NCBI RefSeq assembly: GCF_026745355.1
Contig: NC_079208.1
Span: forward strand, 52,375,776 to 52,439,775
DNA length: 64,000 bases
Origin: Beta vulgaris subsp. vulgaris
Lineage: Eukaryota; Streptophyta; Magnoliopsida; Caryophyllales; Amaranthaceae
Reading direction: 5' to 3'
Both the position numbers and the translations under genes were made by a program. The notes below the pieces were generated by a model, which saw only the letters and a program-made list of their open reading frames with translations, was not told where the DNA came from and did no database searches. Below, in pieces: positions 21,416 through 34,570 of this stretch. The stretch's first letter is position 1, and each line of letters opens with the position of its first letter.

Positions 21416-21699
21416 GGTTTCTTTCTTTTATATTTGAGTTCTCCACTTCTCTGTGTATATAAACCCTTAATTTGCACATATTAGCTTCTTTTTCCTCTTT
21501 AATCTTTTAGGAGTTAGGTGATGTAAGATGCGAAGGATGTAAATATGTTGTAAGTTGTAAACATAATATATCTTGCACCCTTTTCTAATGGAAGCCCTCC
21601 TTTAACCAAAAAAAATGATAGTCTCTTCTAAATTTCATTTTTAGCTTCTTTTATTTTAGCTTTGAGATAGTATCACGTTTATTCTTTTTAAGGATTTAA

Positions 21700-23800
21700 C
21701 TAGGTTTTGGACCCGTGCATAATGCACGGGAACTTTTTAGTATAATAAGAATGTTTATATATTACGTCTACTTGATAAAAAAAAAAAACTTTGTGTTTAA
21801 GAGAAATACACCTTTATATACATTTTAAATTTGTTTAGCAGATACATGATACTTATATATTTTGGAAGACTTTTTTTTAGGGCAGAACAAAATTTATTAA
21901 GAAGCTACTTCCTCCGTTCTTTTCTATTGCAACAATGAGATTTTTACGCTATTTATTCACCACCCTTTTACTATCTATTGTGGTTTTTATGTAAGGAAAA
22001 ATAGTCATGTGAGATCTTGTTAGATTCGTGTCGATATATACTTTCAAGTGTTTCAAAAAATTTGTAATTTTTACTAAAAAGTAATTAAAGACATTAATAG
22101 TTAAAGTGTGTATTGGCAAGCGTGAAACTCAATTTTTTACAGTAGAAAAAGAACGGAGGAAGTATAACATAGTCAAAAGCAACTACATCATCATAAGCAA
22201 AAGCCAACAATACCTTTGGAGGAACATTGGAATTCCAAATTTTCTTCAACACTCCTGATAAAATAAAACCGCCAACAACATCTGTATGGGAATTCTTAAA
22301 AAAATAAAATAAAATGATGGCCTAATTTAATAAAATACTTACCAATTTTGGTGTAGCTCCACACAAAGCCATCATTTAAGGTTGAGATGGCTGAGGTAAA
22401 TTAAGGATCTCAACCGCCACAAAAGAAAGAGAATTTACACGAACTTTGTCTTCATCCCAATTCCAGTGAGGGGGTCAATTGTCTCATAAACCCTCTCCAC
22501 ATTATTGTCTTCAATTTTTTTTCCCTTGAAATAGCCTTAAAGTATTAGAATTCCCATGTTCTTTCTCATAAATTAGTACTATTAAACAATTTTTACTCGT
22601 GACTGACAATTGGCAACATTAAATTGGCCATGACTGATAATTGGTCTCGAGAGATACAAATCTACTATGCGATAAGGATTGTCCTTGAATTTTAACACAC
22701 AGCCAACAAAAAAAGCCTTTTTCGAAACCTGATATGAAATTTTGTTCCATCTAATAACAGAATGAGTACCATATGGTGTATAAAAATACCTTATTCCCCA
22801 TTGCTACCTGAAATGACCACAATTTCGATTATATATTATATCATACCTTATTCCCATTCCATCTGACAGAATAAGTATCATACGGAATTTCCCGCTTTAC
22901 TTTTCGCCTAAATACCTTATCCCCGTTGCTACCTGAATGACCACAATTTCGATGATGTATTATGTCATACCTTATTCCCCATTCCATCAGACGGATCGGA
23001 ATAATGAGTATTATACAGGTTTCCCACTTTACTTTTCGACTCCCAAAGACTACCCCAAGTGACTCCAATGGCCCACCATTAACCTTAACTCATTAATTTC
23101 TTCCTACTAACAATTTTAGAATACATTAAGCCAACAATAGTTTTAATATTCATTAAGACTAATTTAGAAAATGATAATGTTGTATAGTAAATAAATATAA
23201 AGATGCAATACTTGTATAATGTTTGTGTATTTTATAGGTTCTCTATATGATTTACATTTCAATGTTATCTTTTACAACAAAGAAAAAAGAAGTTGTCAAA
23301 ACGAAGTGAATAGACAAATTAACAACTTTTCCAATTCAATAACTTTATCAGATCTTTTCACAACAGTTTCACTCTCTTATAAACCAACTAAAATTGAATA
23401 CTTATAAATCTCTCCTTTGACATATAAGCTTGACAATTAACTCATTTTATTGATTTACCTTTCTCAATTAGTGTTGTGATGCTCATCAGATATCTCTCTT
23501 TCGAGTCTAATATCCATACGATGTATGGTTTACAAATTGTAACATTACTTTTATAGAAAATAATAAGATAAATAGGTTACTCATTTTCACTTTACTTTTC
23601 GCCTAAATACCTTGTTCCCCGTTGCTATCTGAAATGACCACAATTTCGATGATATATTGTATCATACCTTATTTCCCGTTCCATCTGACAAAATGAGTAT
23701 TATATATGGTTTTCCACTTTACTGTTCGCATCTGAAAGACTACCCCAAGTGACTACGATGGTCCACCATCCCTTACTCATTAATTTCTTCCTACAAACAA
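21700..23800 (-). mobile_element. Long Helitron, copy A
   Basis: Read on the minus strand, the element ends with the hairpin CCCGTGCATTATGCACGGG, then TCCAAAACCTAG (CTAG at 21700-21703 on the plus strand). The body matches copy B (26655-28604) nearly throughout, including the MITE at 21908-22162 and a minisatellite with a unit near 125 bp (ATGACCACAATTTCGATGAT.. CATTCCATCTGACGGAATGAG). The 5' limit is uncertain because the minisatellite reappears at 23600-23780 beyond a less repetitive stretch. No helicase is seen. Confidence 0.7.
21908..22162. mobile_element. Stowaway-like MITE inside Helitron copy A
   Basis: Termini TTCCTCCGTTCTTTTCTATT and GAAAAAGAACGGAGGAAG are bordered by TA. The core AGTCATGTGAGATCTTGTTA is that of the 257-bp family. 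The same MITE sits at the same place in Helitron copy B (26886-27146). Confidence 0.85.
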
Positions 23801-24086
23801 TTTCAGTGTCAATACTACCAATACCTTTTTCGTGTTCGGTTCTTGTCGTTGTCATGTTAAGCTACTTTTGATAACTATAAACCAATGTTCCTTATTAATA
23901 TCCTATTCAATGTAGCAATTATGTTAAAACGGGTTCAAGCGTGTCATTTTCGTGTTGGAAACCTCAACTTTAACCCAATCCATTTAGTAAGACCTGTCGT
24001 GTCATGTCGGCCCAGTATATTTAATATAATGTTTTATCAAAAATTGTGCTATATATCTTATTATAAATTATGCCCAAAAATATCTA

Positions 24087-24387
24087 TTCCCTCCGTTCCA
24101 TAGAGTTCTCTCGCTTTTCATTTAGGGGTGTTACATAAAGTTCTTCTCATGTTTACTTATTTTATATTGATTGGTAGTTTATAATAATAATAATTTAATA
24201 TTTGCATATGTCCCACAAGTTGTTCACAATATAACTCAGTCTCCCCGAAGTTTATAATTTAATATGTGCATATGACATTTTCTATCCTCCCCAAGAACTA
24301 ATCCTATATCCCCACTACCAATACTTTATAATATTCCTTGGTTTGTGGAGAAACAATAAATGTGAAGGATATTATGGACGGAGAAAG
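24087..24387. mobile_element. Stowaway-like MITE, 301 bp
   Basis: Termini TTCCCTCCGTTCCATAGAGT and GGATATTATGGACGGAGAAAG are bordered by TA on both sides. The interior lacks the 257-bp family core, so it belongs to another subfamily. Confidence 0.7.
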
Positions 24388-25299
24388 TATATCATAAGAT
24401 ATAGTGGAGCTCCATAAGATAACAATATTTTTGATTTAGATTATTCTCATTAATTCCACAGTTGAAGATATTATGGCCTTATGTAATAATTCATTGCAAA
24501 GTTAAATATTTTCTTGGACATTATGAATTCAACTTATTTTTGCTTATATAAACTTATCCTAAATTTATATGTACTTATCTATACTAATTAAAATATGGTA
24601 TGAAATTTTTTTAATTGGCAAACATGTAACCTTGTTGGTTCTTCTGTTAAACATTCTAGACCCATTCATAATGTTTCCTATTAACATAAAATAAAAAAAT
24701 AGCCCATTTTAGTACTACTTCTTCAACATGTTACAATGACTACTCTTTCACCTTCCATTATCTTAGAGTTTCGATCCATCAACCACCACAAATTCATTCT
24801 ATCCAATTCCCTCAAAAACTAATGTCTTGTGATTAGAACTTGGCACTCTCGCTACACATTGGCATTTTTCTTCAAAAGAATCGAATTACATACTCCTAAA
24901 ACTTTAGAAATAATTCCCGAAAAAACCCAATATAATGCTTTTCTTCATTGCCTTTTTTTCGGCGAAGATTCAATGCTATTACTTTTAATGACTGAAGCAA
25001 CTTTCTCGGTAAAGATTTAGTTCTCACGATATGCATAAGGCAACCATAAACTATAGGCTTTAAATCGATTTGTTTTGTTCTTCTCCAAATACGATTAGAA
25101 CTTACTTGCATGTCTTCTATAATTTAAAGGTAATACTTTAGTACTCTTGTAATTTCAATGGAAATTTTTTGGATTGAATTGTAATTGGTAATCCATTATT
25201 TGATGCAAGATTTTCCGGCGTTAATCTATCTATTTATATAGACATGCAACACATTTTTTTCTAATGTGAAAATTTGAGAGCATTAGCAGCCCTTATATA
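24388..25299. other. Intergenic, no gene seen
   Basis: AT-rich. The short frames at 24829-25111 look random, have no homology I recognise and overlap on both strands. Confidence 0.5.
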
Positions 25300-25556
25300 C
25301 TACATCCGTTCTCTTTTAGTTGCAACGTTTGACAAATTGCACTATTCATGTTCTCTTATTTGACCACATTTATTGATTTATATGTTAAACAAAATATAGT
25401 CATGTGGGGTCTTGTTTGATTCGTTTCGATGTAAGCTTTTATAATATCAAATTTTTATAATTTTTACTTACATACAATTAGAGATAAAACGATTTGAAAT
25501 TGTACATTGGCAAGCGTGAAAGTCAAAACGTTGCAACTAAATAAAAACAGAGGTAG
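25300..25556. mobile_element. Stowaway-like MITE, 257-bp family
   Basis: Termini CTACATCCGTTCTCTTTTAG and CTAAATAAAAACAGAGGTAG are TA-flanked. The core ATAGTCATGTGGGGTCTTGT and TTGGCAAGCGTGAAAGTCAA is present. Confidence 0.8.
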
Positions 25557-26019
25557 TATTAGATTATTTATTTATAGTACAATGGAGTTATGGAATGATC
25601 AATTATGTGAAAATCACAATGGAATGATCAATTAGGAGCGATTTTGTTTCATTTTGCAATAATAATTCCGTGAATGATTCGTTTTCTTATTATATGGGTG
25701 ATTGAATGATTTATGCAAGCAAATTTAGAAATAAATAAAGAGAGCATCAAACATTGCATTTTAATAAACCATGACACATGGCGTGTACTCTCCTTGCTCT
25801 ATAAATCTGTTGTGAACTGTGAGGGCTGGATTCATAGAAGCATGCCACGTAGGCTAATTTTTTCTTCTTCTATTATTATATATGATATGTTTAAAATTTT
25901 GCATTCTTCTCAAAGCCTAATCCCTAATTCTATTAAATAAAGCATAAGTTTCTCAATCCCTAAGCAATAATGAAAACCACATGTGGTGAGATGGAAGGAA
26001 TTATTTTGTTTATCATATA

Positions 26020-26278
26020 CTACCTCCGTTTCATATTAATCTACACACTTTGACATTTTACACTATTCACAAATTGCACTTTGACCCTCGTTTGTGATTT
26101 ATACGTGAATAAAAACATAGTCATGTGGGATCTTGTTAGATTCGTATTAGTATGTATTTTATTAATATGTACTTTTTATAATTTTTACAAATACAAAACT
26201 AAAGATATATGTCCTCAAAGTTTTGCATTGACATGCGTGAAAAGTGTAAGTGTGTAGATTAAATTGAAACGGAGATAG
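26020..26278. mobile_element. Stowaway-like MITE, 257-bp family
   Basis: Termini CTACCTCCGTTTCATATTAA and TTAAATTGAAACGGAGATAG are TA-flanked. The core CATAGTCATGTGGGATCTTG and TTAGATTCGTATTAGTATGT is present. Confidence 0.82.
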
Positions 26279-26654
26279 TATAATATTAGGAAGATGAAGA
26301 ATTTGATAGCCATAATACAAAATGAATTGCCTTTGCTACTATATTATAACTATGTTGAAGAATCATACGTTTTGATCTGAAGAAGAGCCCAATATTTGGA
26401 AAGAATCACCAAATCATGTTGAAGAATCAATTATAATATAGTAGCAGCACATTTGAAGAATTTGGAAGGAATTGATTTGGTGCTAATTTGCCATACACAC
26501 TTCATTGCCTCAATTAAAAAGGATTTGCAAAATTACTTTAATAAGTGACACGTGGCAAGTGAATGAGAGGGGTGGAAAAATCAAAGTGCAATGAGAGGGG
26601 AGAAAGAATATGGGACTGCCACGTTGGATGTTTTTTTCTTGCTTTAATATTATA

Positions 26655-28604
26655 CTAGGTTTTGGACCCGTGCATAATGCACGGGAACTTTAATACAATA
26701 AAAATGTTTATATATCCGCTACATTGAAAACATATAAACGATTATTTACGTCTACTTGATCAAAAACTTTGTGTTTAAGAGAAATACACATTTATATTAA
26801 TTATAAAGTTGTTTAACAGATACATGATATTCATATGTTTTGGAAGACTTCTTTTTAGAGCAAAACAAAATGTTTTAAGAAGCTACTTCATCCGTTCGTA
26901 GTCTAATATAACAATGAGATTTTTACACTATTCATTCACTATCATACCCTTTCACTATATATTGTTATTTTTATGTAAAGACAAATATAGTCATGTGGGG
27001 TATTGTTAGATTCGTCTTGATATATACTTTCAAAATATCAAATGTGTATAATTTTACTAAATAGTAAATAAAGATATTAATAGTAAAAATTGAGCATTGG
27101 CAAGCGTGAAAACCCAATTGCTGCAGTAGAAAAAGAACGGAGGAAGTATAATATAGTCAGAAGCAATTATATCATCATAAGTAAAGCCAACAACACCTTA
27201 GGAGGAAGATTGGAATTCCAGATTTTCTTCCACACTTCCGATACAATAGAATCGCCAACAACTGTATGGGAATTCTTAAAAAAATTAATAAAGTGATGGT
27301 CTTATTTAGTAGAACATACCAATTTTGGTGTAGCCCCATAGAAAGCCATCATCTAAGGGTTGAGATGGTAAAGGTTAAGGATCTCAACCGCCTCAACAGG
27401 GAGAAAATTTGCACGAACTTGGTTTTCATCCCAGTAACCAGTGGGGGGGGTCAATCGTCTCAGAAACTCTCTCTACATTACATCTTCATTTTTTCCTCGA
27501 AATGGCCTTAAAGTATTAGACTTCCCATTATCTTTCTGATATAGGAGTACTATTAGGCAATTTTTACCAATGACTGAGAAATGGCTACATAAAATTGGCC
27601 ATGACTGAGAACTGGTCTCGGGAGATACAAACCCACCATGCGATAGGGATTGTCCTTGACTTTTGACACACGACCAACTAAAATTGCTTTTTTGAAACCT
27701 CAGAGGAAATTTGTTCCATCTGACGGAATGAGTACCATACGGGGTATAAATACCTTATTCCACGTTGCTACCTAAAATGACCACAATTTCGATGATATAT
27801 TGTATCATACTTTATTCCCCATTTCATCTGGTGGAATGAGTATCATACAGGGTTTCCCACTCTACTTTTTTCCTAAATACCTTATTCCCCGTTGCTACTT
27901 GAAATGATCACAATTTCGATGATATATTGTATCATACCTTATTTTCCATTCCATCTGACGGAATGAGTATAATACAGGGTTTCTCAATTTACTTTTCACC
28001 TCCCAAAGACTACCTCAAGTGACTTCAATGGTCCACAATTAACCCTTATTCATTAATTTCTTCCTAAAACCAATTTTCGAATATATTAAGCGAACTAAAG
28101 TTTTAATATTCATTAAGACTAATTTAGAAAATGTAAACAAATATAAATACGCACTACTTGTATAATAATGTGTGTTTTATAGGTTCTTTATAAGATGTAC
28201 ATTTCAATATTATCTTCTACATCAAAGAAAAAAAAACCAAAACAAAGTTAAATAAATTAACAACTTTTCCAATTCAATAACTTTATTTCATCTTTTCAAA
28301 ACAGTTTCACTCTATTATAAACCAATTAAACTTGAATACATATAAGCTTGACAATTAACTCATCTTGTTGATTCACCTTCTAAATTAGTGTCGCAATGCT
28401 CATTAGATATCTCTCTTTCCAGTCTAATATCGTCCACACGATTTATGGTTTAAAAATTAAACATTACTTTTATATAAAATTATAAGATAATTATTTTACT
28501 TGTAGTTCCCTAAAATGACCACAATTTTGATGATATATTTTATCTTACATCATTCCCCATTTCATCTAACTGAATGAGTATTATACAATATTAATTATAT
28601 AAGA
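26655..28604 (-). mobile_element. Long Helitron, copy B
   Basis: The minus-strand 3' end is the same hairpin as copy A (CCCGTGCATTATGCACGGG), TCCAAAAC and CTAG (26655-26658). The putative 5' end is TCTTATATAATTAATATTG near 28604. Roughly 1.95 kb. The interior matches copy A, including the MITE at 26886-27146 and several 125-bp minisatellite units at 27720-28000 and 28500-28580. A minus-strand phrase (VWKKIWNSNLPPKV, around 27200-27240) resembles the start of a LINE zf-RVT module and may be captured sequence. Flanks differ from copy A, so the two arose by transposition, not by local duplication. Confidence 0.75.
26886..27146. mobile_element. Stowaway-like MITE inside Helitron copy B
   Basis: Termini TTCATCCGTTCGTAGTCTAA and GAAAAAGAACGGAGGAAG are TA-flanked, with the 257-bp family core. 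It sits in the same flanking context as the MITE in copy A (AAGAAGCTACTTC on the left). Confidence 0.85.
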
Positions 28605-28748
28605 AAATCATGGCGCTGCTTAACTTTAATGATGAATAAGTGAGAAATATCTATTTTAGCAAGGAAACTATATTTAATCATGCATATAAGAAATAATTAT
28701 TGATATCCTATAATGTCAACTACTTCATGATTCACTCATACTTTCATA

Positions 28749-29005
28749 CTTCCTCCGTTCTGTTTTAAATGAAACATTGTGCGAAATGACACTATTCATT
28801 AATCAATTTTGACTCCAATTTATCACCATTATATAAAGAAAAACATAGTCAAGTGGGATCTTGTTAGATTCGTCTCGATGCATACTATCAAATTATAACT
28901 TTTTTATATTTTTTACGTGTGCACAACTAAAGATATTAATGATTAAAGAAGCGTGTTGGGTTGCGTGAAAAAGCAAACGTTTCATTTAAAACAGAACGGA
29001 GGAAG
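28749..29005. mobile_element. Stowaway-like MITE, 257-bp family
   Basis: Termini CTTCCTCCGTTCTGTTTTAA and TTAAAACAGAACGGAGGAAG are perfect inverted repeats over 20 bases, flanked by TA. The core CATAGTCAAGTGGGATCTTG and TTAGATTCGTCTCGATGCAT is present. It looks one of the better preserved copies. Confidence 0.88.
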
Positions 29006-31140
29006 TATATAATTTGAGTTTAGGATGTTAAATTTATGAACAGTTATATTAGTTTTTTTTTTTGCAAGAATAATTAGTTAAAGAATATTGGATTATATTG
29101 AAGAAAAATAATTACTATTCTTAGTTTCTTAATACACGCAACATATTTCTTTTTGGGATATTTCATAAAACTTGCAAAATAATTCGCAAACTATTATAAA
29201 AATTAAAGAAAGCTTTATTTTATAATTTAAGCACATGTGTCATGTTTTCACTCTCTCTCCTACTCTTTTATTTTATAATTTTTATAGAATGGGCCAAATT
29301 CAAAGTGTGTGAATTTTCTTTAAAAATGATATTAGTATCAAGCGTAAGTTCATAAGTGTATGTACTTATATCGTTTGTTTCATTTGAATGTAAGAATGTG
29401 GGAAAATATTTGAGTGATCCTAGTCCCTAAGCCTAAGGTTGTCAACCTTCTTAGTCGCAATAATAGAATAATATATTAATATATATCCAATAAATTGGAG
29501 AGAGAATTGCCATAGATTAATATTTTAATGTACTCTTGACCTTAACTTTTTAGTAGTGAGAAGAATATCCATTTTTATCTTTAAAACAACTTATCTTGTC
29601 TGACATTTTCTTAATTCTCCCTTAAGTTGTCTGAAAAACACTTAATTATTATATCTAAATTTGTTTAATCTTATCTAAAATTTCCAAACTTATATTATCA
29701 TAGTTATGTCAAAATTAGTTAAAGTAGACAGATGCTTATATATTGGTTTTCATTTTTTTTTACCTAATTCAATTTCTTGAACATATATATAGATGAACTC
29801 TTATTTTACCTCTCTCACTTTAACTTTGTTTTTTTAAAAAAAAACTTTTAGTATGTATTGGTCATGGATATGATTTTTTTATGATTATCATATTAGCTTA
29901 CCTAAACCACTTTGGGACTAAAAATTGAATATTTGAGTTGTTATTGTTTTTGTTATATGTAATCTCTAGTCATAATCATGGTGTGTTATATTTTTTTCAA
30001 CAAAATCATCTTTTTATTTCTTGTTTGGTAATAAAATAAACTTGCATTACTATTATTATTACATTTGCATATTTTCTTGAAGGGGCTAGCATCTCATGAT
30101 AATGGTGTGGTATTCATTACCAAAAGTGAATAATATTAAAAAAAAAATTATTAGACCAATGTACCCATTGGCTTGAAATTAGGTAATTTTTAAATTAATT
30201 ATATTATATAAGTTTGATAGGTGTGATGAAAAACTTAAAGTTGTTATACCAACGCACCCATTGGCTTGTACTTAGCTAATATTTGTTTTATATTTGAAAT
30301 TTCATATTTTGACTTTTTGAGTATCTTGTATTAGTGAAAAACTTAAAGTTGTTATATCAATTCATCTTTTTCATTGTGTATTTTCTCTCTCCTCTAAATT
30401 GGTATTTAGCTTGAAAATAATTTCATAACTGGTTTTTGTGAAAATAATAAGAATGACCGCTAAGATAATATATGATTTTCGTTTAAAAAAAAAGATAATA
30501 TTTGATTTGTTTCCTTAATTGATAATTGGTTGATTGATTCCTTTAGTTATTGTAGTTGATATTATTTCCTTCATTGTTACACAATCGGAGGAATTAATTG
30601 ATTATTGTTAAAATTATTTTTAGCAATGCCACGTGGCATAAGCAAGCATTAGGTCGAAAAGTTGAGGGTGAAGGAGAACAGAGGAAGGTTGAGGTCTTGC
30701 CACGTAGGACAATTTTTTCTTGCTTTAATATTATATATGATGATATGATTTCTCTACAGTATTTATTAGTTATAAGACTTTGACTTTTACATTTGTCAAT
30801 GCACAACTTTAATCGTAAATATCTCTAATTAATTAGATATTGGTGAAAATTATTGAAAAATATATATGTTGAGTTAAGTTCAACGATGTTTTATATACGA
30901 TTTAAATCTTTTCGGTTGAAATTAATATGTGAACAGTGTAAATGTTAAGGCGTTGTAACTAATAAAAATCTGATGAAGTATTTTTGAATTTCATCTCTTT
31001 TGATAATGCCTTGCCTCGTTAATATTCTTCAAGTATACCTAAATCCAAGTACATGATAGACGTATTGGATTTTCATTGGGCATATTAGCGCAGTATATTT
31101 GGCACTGTCAATACAGTTTTGAAAGCTTTAATTGTCTTTA
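29006..31140. other. Intergenic, no gene seen
   Basis: AT-rich. A degenerate tandem repeat of about 110 bp (GAAAAACTTAAAGTTGTTATA, ACCCATTGGCTTG) lies at 30150-30380. A Helitron 5'-end-like piece (GCCACGTAGGACAATTTTTT, CTTGCTTTAATATTATATA) lies at 30696-30740, and a partial Stowaway interior at about 30780-30980. No coding gene is seen. Confidence 0.45.
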
Positions 31141-31142
31141 GG

Positions 31143-32000
31143 AGGGTGTTTGGTTTGAGTTTTTTTTGGAAAGGATAAAAGAATCAAATTCCTTTACTTG
31201 TTGTTTGTTAGCACACTTTAATCATTTCTTTTACCCTCCACTTTTCCACAAACTCCTCTACTTTCATTGCCCGCACCCCCAAGGTCTCACTTACCCTTTC
31301 CCACTTATACTCTATGGTCACTTTGATCAATAATTTACCATCATACCAACCACTAGAACAACTACCCCAACCACTAGACCACCACACCGACCCACTACCC
31401 CTAGCCACCTATACCACCTCTCCATCCACCCTAATCACCACCCTATCCACCAAAACCGCCACCCACCCGCCGAAACCACCACCCCATGAACGAAAATTAC
31501 CACGACACCAACTTAGCCACATAAACCATCACATAAGCTACCACCACCCACCCAAAAATCCACCACCACTTCTTCAAATCCCATAACCTTAAAAGCTCAA
31601 AAAAAAAAATCAAGAGTAAAAATGGTTAGTATCTTTTCTTATGACTTTAGATGGTCAAATTCAACCATAAAACTCTAGATCTAGAATTTTAATGGTCAAA
31701 TTTGGCTGTTAAAACCTCAAATTTCACCTTTAATGGTGGCCGAGAAGGAAAATAATGAAGGGGGCGGTGGTAAGGGTGGTGCCACGGTGGTGAGGATCGA
31801 CATTGATGAACGACCATGTGGGGCGGCGATGAGGAGATGTGGTGGCGACCGGCGGTGAGGGCAGGGGTCGCGACCAACTACACTTGAGAGAGAGGGGTGA
31901 AGAGGGATTTTCTAGCCAAAGAATATTTTTAATCAAAGGATTATCTTTTTCATTCTCTTTGTTTCTCTTTCTTAATCCCTTTTCTTTTCTTTTTCATAAA
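31143..32000. repeat. Pro/Gly-codon-rich low-complexity region, possible DNA element
   Basis: It begins with a transposon-end-like GGAGGGTGTTTGGTTTGAG. It then contains a CCACCACC-type tract (31320-31580) and a GGTGG/GGCGG tract (31730-31870). Open frames exist on both strands only because of the biased composition. No matching right terminus and no protein family are recognisable. Confidence 0.35.
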
Positions 32001-32436
32001 CTAGTATTCCGCTAATACGTGTCTTTGAATTTTCATTTGTTCGTGACAACATTATCCATGATGTCTCTTGTTGCATTTTAAGAATGTAACAAACTTTTTT
32101 ATATAGGTTATGGATCATGAAGTTTACAGACTTTACACATATTAAGGTGTCAATAAATTGTTGAAGGATTCAAATTTCTTTAATAGGGATTAAATTTTTG
32201 TAGAAGATCTTATTTTTGTCTCTTTAAGGTAAGCAGTGTTTCGAAGTTTGGGAATTTCCATAGTGTAACTTATCTATGTATAAGCGATTTAACAAAGAAT
32301 CACCTCGTACATATGATTGGCGTTCTGCACCTAAGGCATACATGTTAGTTACATGCAAGCCATTCCTTGGCATGGGCCACGCGAATCGTTGTGGGTTTGA
32401 ATATATTAATGCAACAACAACAATGTCAAATATTTA

Positions 32437-32958
32437 TAAAAATATATTAAAAGGTGTGCAAAAGAAAGCCTATGTGTCACGTGACACTCTCCTCACATTT
32501 CTAACGCAAATGTTGTATGTTTATGTGTACTCCTCACTTTTAAAAAAAAAGAGTAAGTGCAAGGTATCGAAGACATGACCTTTGAAATGAAAAGTAAGAG
32601 CTTAACCATCAATACACTATGACTTTGTTGTCTAATGTTTCAAATAAAATATGTTGAAGTCTTGTAATAATTATAATTAACTAAAAAAGACTTCAACAAG
32701 TATATACATCTCTAACACTCTTATTACGTAACTTACAAGAGAATATTTATATCATATTCTCTTACCACAATTCATTTTAAGGTATTGTTTTCAAGCTCAA
32801 ACCTTTCAATTTTTTATTTATCACGTCATAATGTGAATTTTTCAATTTCTTAATGGATAAAATTACGAAAAGTAGCTAAATAAATTATAAATTTAAAAAT
32901 AATAGCATATTTGTTTATTGTAACTGACCCCAGACATCGCCCGGACAAAAAAAACTAG
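32437..32958 (+). mobile_element. Helitron-like element with tRNA-like insert
   Basis: The left part AATATATTAAAAGGTGTGC and CACGTGACACTCTCC corresponds to the 5' end of the element at 15553. The right part CCCCAGACATCGCCCGG is a weakened hairpin, followed by ACAAAAAAAACTAG at 32958 and T. The interior at 32563-32620 (minus strand) has a degenerate tRNA-like pair of boxes. The 5' limit is approximate. Confidence 0.6.
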
Positions 32959-34103
32959 TTTAATCCTAATGACCGTCTTTAATATTTTCTGAGGCCATGT
33001 TCTAATCTTGTACTACTTTTTAAAATGGGCCCCTATTACAACAAATGTTCTGCAATGTTCAACTTCGGTTTTGGAATTTTTCATCCTATAATTGGTACAG
33101 TGAACCAATTAAAAACAGAACTGGTATATGTGATTTTATAGGCAATTATTACACAAAATTGGTTCACTACGAGTAGAAAGCAAAAGAAAAAGTCATCCCA
33201 GAAAAGCATATGCGAAAGTAATCTCTGAACCGTCAAAGGCAAAAACATTCTTTTGTTTCATATAATGGCAAAACTTATACAAAACTGAATTCCAAAAAAA
33301 GGCAGAAAAAAAATTATAAGACTCAAGTGAAGCACAAAAATATCCCTTTCACATAGTGAAACACTAAAATCTGAAAACCGACCAAGATGAACTAAAGAAT
33401 AAATTACAAGATAGTAAAAGTTATCGATTCCATAAACTGTAGAAATGTAGAATATGGAATTGCCAAAAACGAAAATCTGCAACTTCAAAATAAAAATCTG
33501 AATTTTCGGGGTCCTGTGTAAGTGGGCAGCTTACACAGGCCCAAAAATCGACCCTGCTATTAGAGGATAGGGACATATAGGGTGTTGGTGGTATGAACTA
33601 AGATTTTTTATTCCTTAGACTTTTGAAAAAAATATTCAAAACCCCATCTCTATAATACTATTCTTGTAGGTGCATTGTTTAGACAAGTGTCACATGCCCA
33701 AACTAATCATGTAATCGGATACCTCATACCTTATTCACAATTCAGACCTTCTTTCTGATACCTTCATCCTCAATTTTAGCTCATATTATGTTCCCAAACA
33801 TCCATCTCAACATAGGATTTATACCATCCCATAAAATGATCATTTGAAACATCCAACCCAAATAACATAGTTTGTTTACGTAATAACCATTTTATGTATT
33901 TTTTGCTCTGATCTCAAAAATACACTACGACTATGTAGTTGCTCCTCTCCAATTTAGCCACACAAGTTACATCATTTGAACCATTTTACAATCAACACCT
34001 ACATATATCTGTATAATTGATCCAATATAGTTAAAACACATCAAACTTCTTACCATCTACTATAATTCCCTCAAATTACTAAAATATCAATCTATATATA
34101 TTA
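32959..34103. other. Intergenic, no gene seen
   Basis: AT-rich sequence without coding frames or clear repeats. Some may belong to the ferredoxin gene's upstream region. Confidence 0.5.
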
Positions 34104-34247
34104 GGGCATGTTCTCTTCGGCATAAAACAGCTGAACTGAATTGAACTGAACTGAAATGAATAGTGATATGTGAGAGTAAAAGTATTGTCAAGAGCTGAGC
34201 TGAACTGATCTGAATTGAACTGAACTGAATTGAACTGAACTGAACCC
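34104..34247. mobile_element. Small MITE of CTGAACTGAA units with TTA target duplication
   Basis: The sequence GGGCATGTTCTCTTCGGC...CTGAACCC is bordered by TTA on both sides (34101-34103 and 34248-34250). Its body is nearly all (TGAACTGAAT)n. A related copy in the opposite orientation lies at about 58005-58215. Confidence 0.5.
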
Positions 34248-34570
34248 TTAAAATTTTCCTCCATGGCTCTAAGATAACTCAATCTTTGGTCTTGTGGACC
34301 AATATTCTTGGTAATTAATCATCCAAATGTCCTCTCAAAAAAAAAAAAAAAAAAAAACCATCCTAATATTATTTTAAACATCAATATATACAAGCAATAT
34401 ACTGCATCAAAAAAATATATATATATATACAAGCAATATCTTTATTTCCTAAAAAAAAAAAAAACCCAAACTATTTCTCTCCCACTCCCCCAAAGTCCCC
34501 CTCGAGAAACTCCAGTCCAACAAAACAGCAACCGGTAGCCAGTAACTTTGCTGCAGCCATTTTTGTTCCA

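Noticed and set aside
21256..21484. Frames of 64-73 codons on both strands after the DRM1 stop
   Set aside because: They are produced by the CTTTTT/AAAAAG microsatellite in the 3' UTR.
31208..31936. Pro/Thr/His-rich and Gly-rich frames
   Set aside because: Composition-driven frames on both strands in a CCACC/GGTGG low-complexity region, with no recognisable family.
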